A DNA stretch of 64,000 bases from assembly GCA_963169565.1 (NCBI GenBank), contig CAUJDI010000035.1:1-64000 (forward strand), given 5' to 3'. Positions 60,890 through 64,000 of the stretch are shown in pieces. The number at the start of each line of letters is the position of its first letter. The first letter of the stretch is position 1. The notes under the pieces were generated by a model. It searched no databases. It was not told the origin of the DNA and was given only the letters and a program-made list of their open reading frames with translations. A program made the position numbers and the translations under genes. The DNA comes from Bacillota bacterium (GTDB lineage: Bacteria; Bacillota; Clostridia; Christensenellales; Aristaeellaceae).

Positions 60890-61729
60890 ATGCCGCTGGT
60901 CACTTCACGGGAATTGATGCTGGCCGCCCTTCGTGGGAAATACGCCATCGGCGCTTTCAATGTAGAAAATATCGAAATGGCACAGGCTGTCCTCGAAGCG
61001 GCGGAAGCGCTCCGTGCGCCGGTGATTCTTCAGACAACGTCCGGCACGCTTCGCTACGCCTCCCCCACGGTATTTGCCGGATTCATCAGCCGCCTTGCGC
61101 GCGACGTGAAGATCCCCGCCGTTTTGCATCTGGATCACGGTGAAAGCTTAGCACTTGCCGAGCGGTGCGCGCGCGAGGGATACACGTCCCTGATGATCGA
61201 TGGTTCCATGCTGCCCTTTGATGACAACCTGACGCTGACGCGGCAGGTGGTCGGCATGGCGTGCGGCATTCCGGTTGAAGCGGAACTGGGGACAGTCGGC
61301 GGCAAAGAAGACGGCCACGGCGGGAAACCGCAGTATACCGATCCCGCTGAAGCTGCCGAGTTTGTTGAGCGAACGGGCATTTCCAGTTTTGCGGTCGCGA
61401 TCGGCACGGCGCACGGCGTCTACAAGGGCGTGCCGAAGCTTGATCTTGCCCTGCTGGAACGGATCCATGAGGCGGTAGCCGTCCCGCTGGTGCTGCACGG
61501 GACCAGCGGGGTCCCTTACGATCAGGTGAAGGCCTGCATCCAGAGCGGGATCTGCAAGGTGAATTACGCGACCGAACTGCGCATCACCTTCACAAACGCC
61601 GTCAAAGCCTATCTTGCTGAAAAGCCGGAGCAGTTCGATCCGAAAAAATACCTTGGCGCCGCGCGCGACGCCGTCAGGAACCGCGTCATGGAGCTGATCA
61701 GAGTGTGCGGATCGGACGGGAAGGCATAA
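60890..61729 (+). CDS. Class II fructose/tagatose-bisphosphate aldolase
   Basis: The 279-residue zinc aldolase has YAIGAFNVENIEMAQAVL, LHLDHGE (Zn His), EAELGTVGGKED, GTAHGVYKG (Zn His) and VLHGTSGVP (Zn His). It cleaves ketose-1,6-bisphosphates to dihydroxyacetone phosphate and glyceraldehyde-3-phosphate; the neighbouring GatD-like dehydrogenase favours a tagatose-type (GatY/KbaY) substrate. The ATG at 60890 follows AAAGGAACTGATCAA; the frame upstream is not aldolase-like. Confidence 0.88.
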   Translation: MPLVTSRELMLAALRGKYAIGAFNVENIEMAQAVLEAAEALRAPVILQTTSGTLRYASPTVFAGFISRLARDVKIPAVLHLDHGESLALAERCAREGYTSLMIDGSMLPFDDNLTLTRQVVGMACGIPVEAELGTVGGKEDGHGGKPQYTDPAEAAEFVERTGISSFAVAIGTAHGVYKGVPKLDLALLERIHEAVAVPLVLHGTSGVPYDQVKACIQSGICKVNYATELRITFTNAVKAYLAEKPEQFDPKKYLGAARDAVRNRVMELIRVCGSDGKA

Positions 61730-61731
61730 AC

Positions 61732-63213
61732 ATGGCCGCCTACCTGCTGGGCATTGACGTCGGCACCTCCGCCTGCAAGGCCGCGCTGTTCCGCCCGGAT
61801 GGCACAGTGGCCGGGCAAGCCCAGAGCGAGTACCCCGTGCTGTACCCAAAACCCGGCTGGGCGGAGCAGGATCCCGAGGATTGGTGGTCAGGGGTCTGCA
61901 AGTCCGTACAGACGGTGATCAGCACAAGCGGCATCAACGCTTCCGACGTCGCCGCGATCGGCGTGGACGGGCAGAGCTGGTCCGCGGTCGCGGTGGATGC
62001 AAATGGCAGGCCGCTGTGCAATACACCGATCTGGACAGATACACGCGCCCGCGCGGAGTGTGATGAGATCCGTGCACTTTTGCCGGAGAAGACGCTGTTT
62101 GAAGTATCCGGCAACTCGGTCCAGCCCAGCTATACCCTACCCAAGATCCTGTGGTACCGCAACCATGCGCCTCAAGCATACCGCAATGCAAGGCACATCC
62201 TGCAGTCAAACGGCTTCATCGTGATGCGCCTGACCGGAGAGGTGACCCAGGACAGATCGCAGGGGTACGGGCTGTGCTGCTATGACATGCGGAAAGGGCG
62301 CTGGGACATGGACGTGGCCAGCGCTCTGGGCGTGCGCACAGATCTGCTGCCGCCTCTTTTTGAATGCCATCAGGTGGCAGGCTTCGTCTCGCCTGCTGCC
62401 GCGGCGCTGACAGGGCTGAAGGCCGGAACGCCGGTCGTCGCCGGCGGACTGGACGCGGCCTGCGGCACGCTGGGCGCCGGCGTGTGCGAACCGGGCGAGG
62501 CGCAGGAGCAGGGGGGGCAGGCCGGCGGGATGAGCCTGTGCATCGACCGTTATTCGGCCGACCCGAGGCTGATCCTCAGCGCGCACGTCGTCCCGGGGCA
62601 ATGGCTGCTGCAAGGGGGCACCACGGGCGGCGGCGGCGCGCTGAAATGGCTGCGTGAACAGATCTGCCCTGATTTGAGCTTCGCCGACATGAGCAGTCTG
62701 GCCGACACAGTCCCCGCAGGCAGCGAAGGCGTGCAGTTTCTGCCCTATATGGCCGGGGAGCGCAGTCCCATCTGGGATCCGAACGCCTGCGGCGTCTTCT
62801 TTGGCCTGAGCTACGCAAAAACCCGCGCGCACCTCATCCGGGCAGTCATGGAAGGTGTTGGCTATGCGCTGAGGCACAACCTGGAAACCGCCGGAAATGC
62901 AGGCGCGAAGATCAGCACATTGCGCGCGATGGGCGGCAGCGCCAACAGCCTGGTCTGGACGCAGTTGAAATCAGATATCACAGGGATCCCCATCGAGGTG
63001 CCCGCAAGCGATACGGCAACCACGCTTGGGGCTGCGATACTGGCCGGCGTCGGGATCGGCATCTTCGGCGATTTCCCATCCGCCGTTTCCCGGACTGTAT
63101 CAGTACAGCGCATCCATCAGCCTGACAGGTCTGCTGAACCGGTCTATGGGAAGGGTTACAGGCGGTATCTGGAACTTTATGAGCGGCTGGCGCCGATGAT
63201 GGCACAGCCTTGA
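61732..63213 (+). CDS. FGGY-family carbohydrate kinase (xylulokinase-like)
   Basis: The 493-residue kinase has the ATP-binding GIDVGTSACKAALF at the start, the substrate-side VDGQSWSAVAVD and TPIWTDTRA, and the C-terminal GGSANSLVWTQLKSDI. It would phosphorylate a ketose or polyol. The ATG at 61732, two bases after the aldolase stop, has GGAAGGCATAAAC before it; the earlier frame opening at 61705 overlaps the aldolase. The exact sugar is unknown. Confidence 0.85.
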   Translation: MAAYLLGIDVGTSACKAALFRPDGTVAGQAQSEYPVLYPKPGWAEQDPEDWWSGVCKSVQTVISTSGINASDVAAIGVDGQSWSAVAVDANGRPLCNTPIWTDTRARAECDEIRALLPEKTLFEVSGNSVQPSYTLPKILWYRNHAPQAYRNARHILQSNGFIVMRLTGEVTQDRSQGYGLCCYDMRKGRWDMDVASALGVRTDLLPPLFECHQVAGFVSPAAAALTGLKAGTPVVAGGLDAACGTLGAGVCEPGEAQEQGGQAGGMSLCIDRYSADPRLILSAHVVPGQWLLQGGTTGGGGALKWLREQICPDLSFADMSSLADTVPAGSEGVQFLPYMAGERSPIWDPNACGVFFGLSYAKTRAHLIRAVMEGVGYALRHNLETAGNAGAKISTLRAMGGSANSLVWTQLKSDITGIPIEVPASDTATTLGAAILAGVGIGIFGDFPSAVSRTVSVQRIHQPDRSAEPVYGKGYRRYLELYERLAPMMAQP

Positions 63214-63229
63214 CGCACGAGGAAGATCC

Positions 63230-64000
63230 ATGAAGGCGGCAGTATTGTACGGCAACGAGGATATCCGTTACGGCAATTGGGAAACGCCGGTCACCCGGCC
63301 CGGCACGGTCAAGGTACGCGTCCGCGCGGCAGGCATCTGCGGCAGCGACGTGCCCCGCGTGCTCCATCATGGGGCGCATTTTTACCCTGTGGTACTGGGG
63401 CATGAGTTTTCCGGAGATATTGCGGAGGTCGGAGAGGGCGTGAAGGGCCTGAGCGTCGGGGACACGGTCAGCGGCGCGCCGCTGGTCCCCTGCATGCGCT
63501 GCGATGATTGCATGCGTGGCAATTATGCGCTTTGCAGGCAGTACAGCTTCATCGGCAGCCGCGAGCAGGGCAGCTTTGCAGATTATGTGGTTCTGCCAGC
63601 GCAGAACGCCGTCAGGTATGATCCGTCCATCCCCTACGTACAGGCAGCCATGTTCGAGCCTTCCACCGTCGCGCTGCACGGCCTGAGGCAGAACGACTAC
63701 CGCGGCGGCGGAACCGTCGCCGTGCTCGGGTGCGGCACCATCGGGATCTTCACCGCGCAATGGGCCAGGATCCTCGGGGCAAAAAGACTCGTCGTCCTGG
63801 ATATCGACGATGGACGGCTGGAACTGGCCAGGCGCATGGGAGCGGACGCGTCCGTCAACACCCTGAACCCTGATTTCCTCAAGGAAGCATTGGCCCTGAC
63901 AGACAGCGCGGGTTTTGATTATGTGTTTGAAACGGCGGGCAATCCTGTGACGATGCGCATGGCATTTGAACTGGCCGCCAGCAAAGCACACGTGTGCTTC
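63230..64000 (+). CDS. Zinc-dependent polyol/sugar-phosphate dehydrogenase (GatD-like), partial
   Basis: The frame is open from the ATG at 63230 to the window end (257 residues). It is a medium-chain dehydrogenase: AAGICGSDVPRVL (Zn Cys), VVLGHEFSG (Zn His), four structural-zinc cysteines in CMRCDDCMRGNYALC, and the nucleotide-binding turn GCGTIG. The start MKAAVLYGNEDIRYG resembles galactitol-1-phosphate 5-dehydrogenases. With the aldolase and kinase it suggests a tagatose- or polyol-phosphate route. AGGAAGATCC precedes the ATG. Confidence 0.82.
   Translation, partial: MKAAVLYGNEDIRYGNWETPVTRPGTVKVRVRAAGICGSDVPRVLHHGAHFYPVVLGHEFSGDIAEVGEGVKGLSVGDTVSGAPLVPCMRCDDCMRGNYALCRQYSFIGSREQGSFADYVVLPAQNAVRYDPSIPYVQAAMFEPSTVALHGLRQNDYRGGGTVAVLGCGTIGIFTAQWARILGAKRLVVLDIDDGRLELARRMGADASVNTLNPDFLKEALALTDSAGFDYVFETAGNPVTMRMAFELAASKAHVCF

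Overview
The window reads as a chromosomal segment of an anaerobic, fairly GC-rich member of the Bacillota, probably an uncultured Clostridia lineage. This is inferred from AGGAGG-type ribosome binding sites, sigma-A promoters, the end of a pyruvate:ferredoxin oxidoreductase gene, rubrerythrin, ferredoxins, a desulfoferrodoxin-fused regulator, a FNR-like regulator, AddB, QueT, MetNIQ and DUF438/PAS genes. No rRNA, confident tRNA, CRISPR array, phage or complete insertion sequence was seen.

Layout. 1-6.8 kb: end of nifJ, a membrane Zn-peptidase homologue with a broken zinc motif, and a minus-strand oppBCDFA peptide-import operon whose binding protein appears circularly permuted. 7-12.2 kb: a radical SAM protein, class I ribonucleotide reductase nrdAB behind a strong promoter with two NrdR-like boxes, and a cupin. 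12.3-20 kb: a VanX-type dipeptidase with a DUF819 membrane protein, DUF1846, QueT and glycogen phosphorylase. 20.4-23.3 kb: a methionine importer metNIQ preceded by a small Cys-rich leader ORF and a hairpin. 23.3-34 kb: an exported protein, the HTH-desulfoferrodoxin regulator, addB, a P-loop ATPase, rubrerythrin, a Gx transporter with a NusG_II protein, glmM with a stand-alone acyltransferase-like beta helix, and a parvulin-type lipoprotein. 34-43 kb: PHP phosphoesterase, a CinA homologue with a degenerate amidase domain, a putative surface heme module (four-helix His-rich membrane protein plus triple cytochrome b5-like secreted protein), ferredoxins, prfC and an exported metallophosphoesterase. 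43-48.8 kb: DUF438/hemerythrin/PAS protein with a FNR/CRP-like operator, the adjacent Fe-S type Crp/Fnr regulator, a decayed ridA, an AEC transporter, a MORN protein with an in-frame amber stop, and a HAD phosphatase.

48.9-64 kb is a large catabolic locus. A LacI-family regulator precedes a minus-strand series: ribose-type ABC importer, two tandem creatininase-family hydrolases, a sensory-rhodopsin-transducer-like protein, a rhamnose-mutarotase-like protein, a creatinase-like M24 protein without a full metal site, a PuuE-like polysaccharide deacetylase, an AllA-like ureidoglycolate lyase and an MFS transporter. Diverging from it are a class II aldolase, a FGGY kinase and a galactitol-1-phosphate-type dehydrogenase. 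The families point to uptake and breakdown of a sugar-like compound that may carry a ureido, amidino or cyclic amide group. The substrate cannot be read from sequence. The importer and creatininase genes are visibly more AT-rich than the rest, so this part may have been acquired.

The observations most worth following are the permuted OppA, the C-N hydrolase/sugar locus with its LacI operators, the HTH-desulfoferrodoxin fusion, the Cys-rich leader ORF before metNIQ, and the FNR-like operator at class II spacing before the DUF438 gene.
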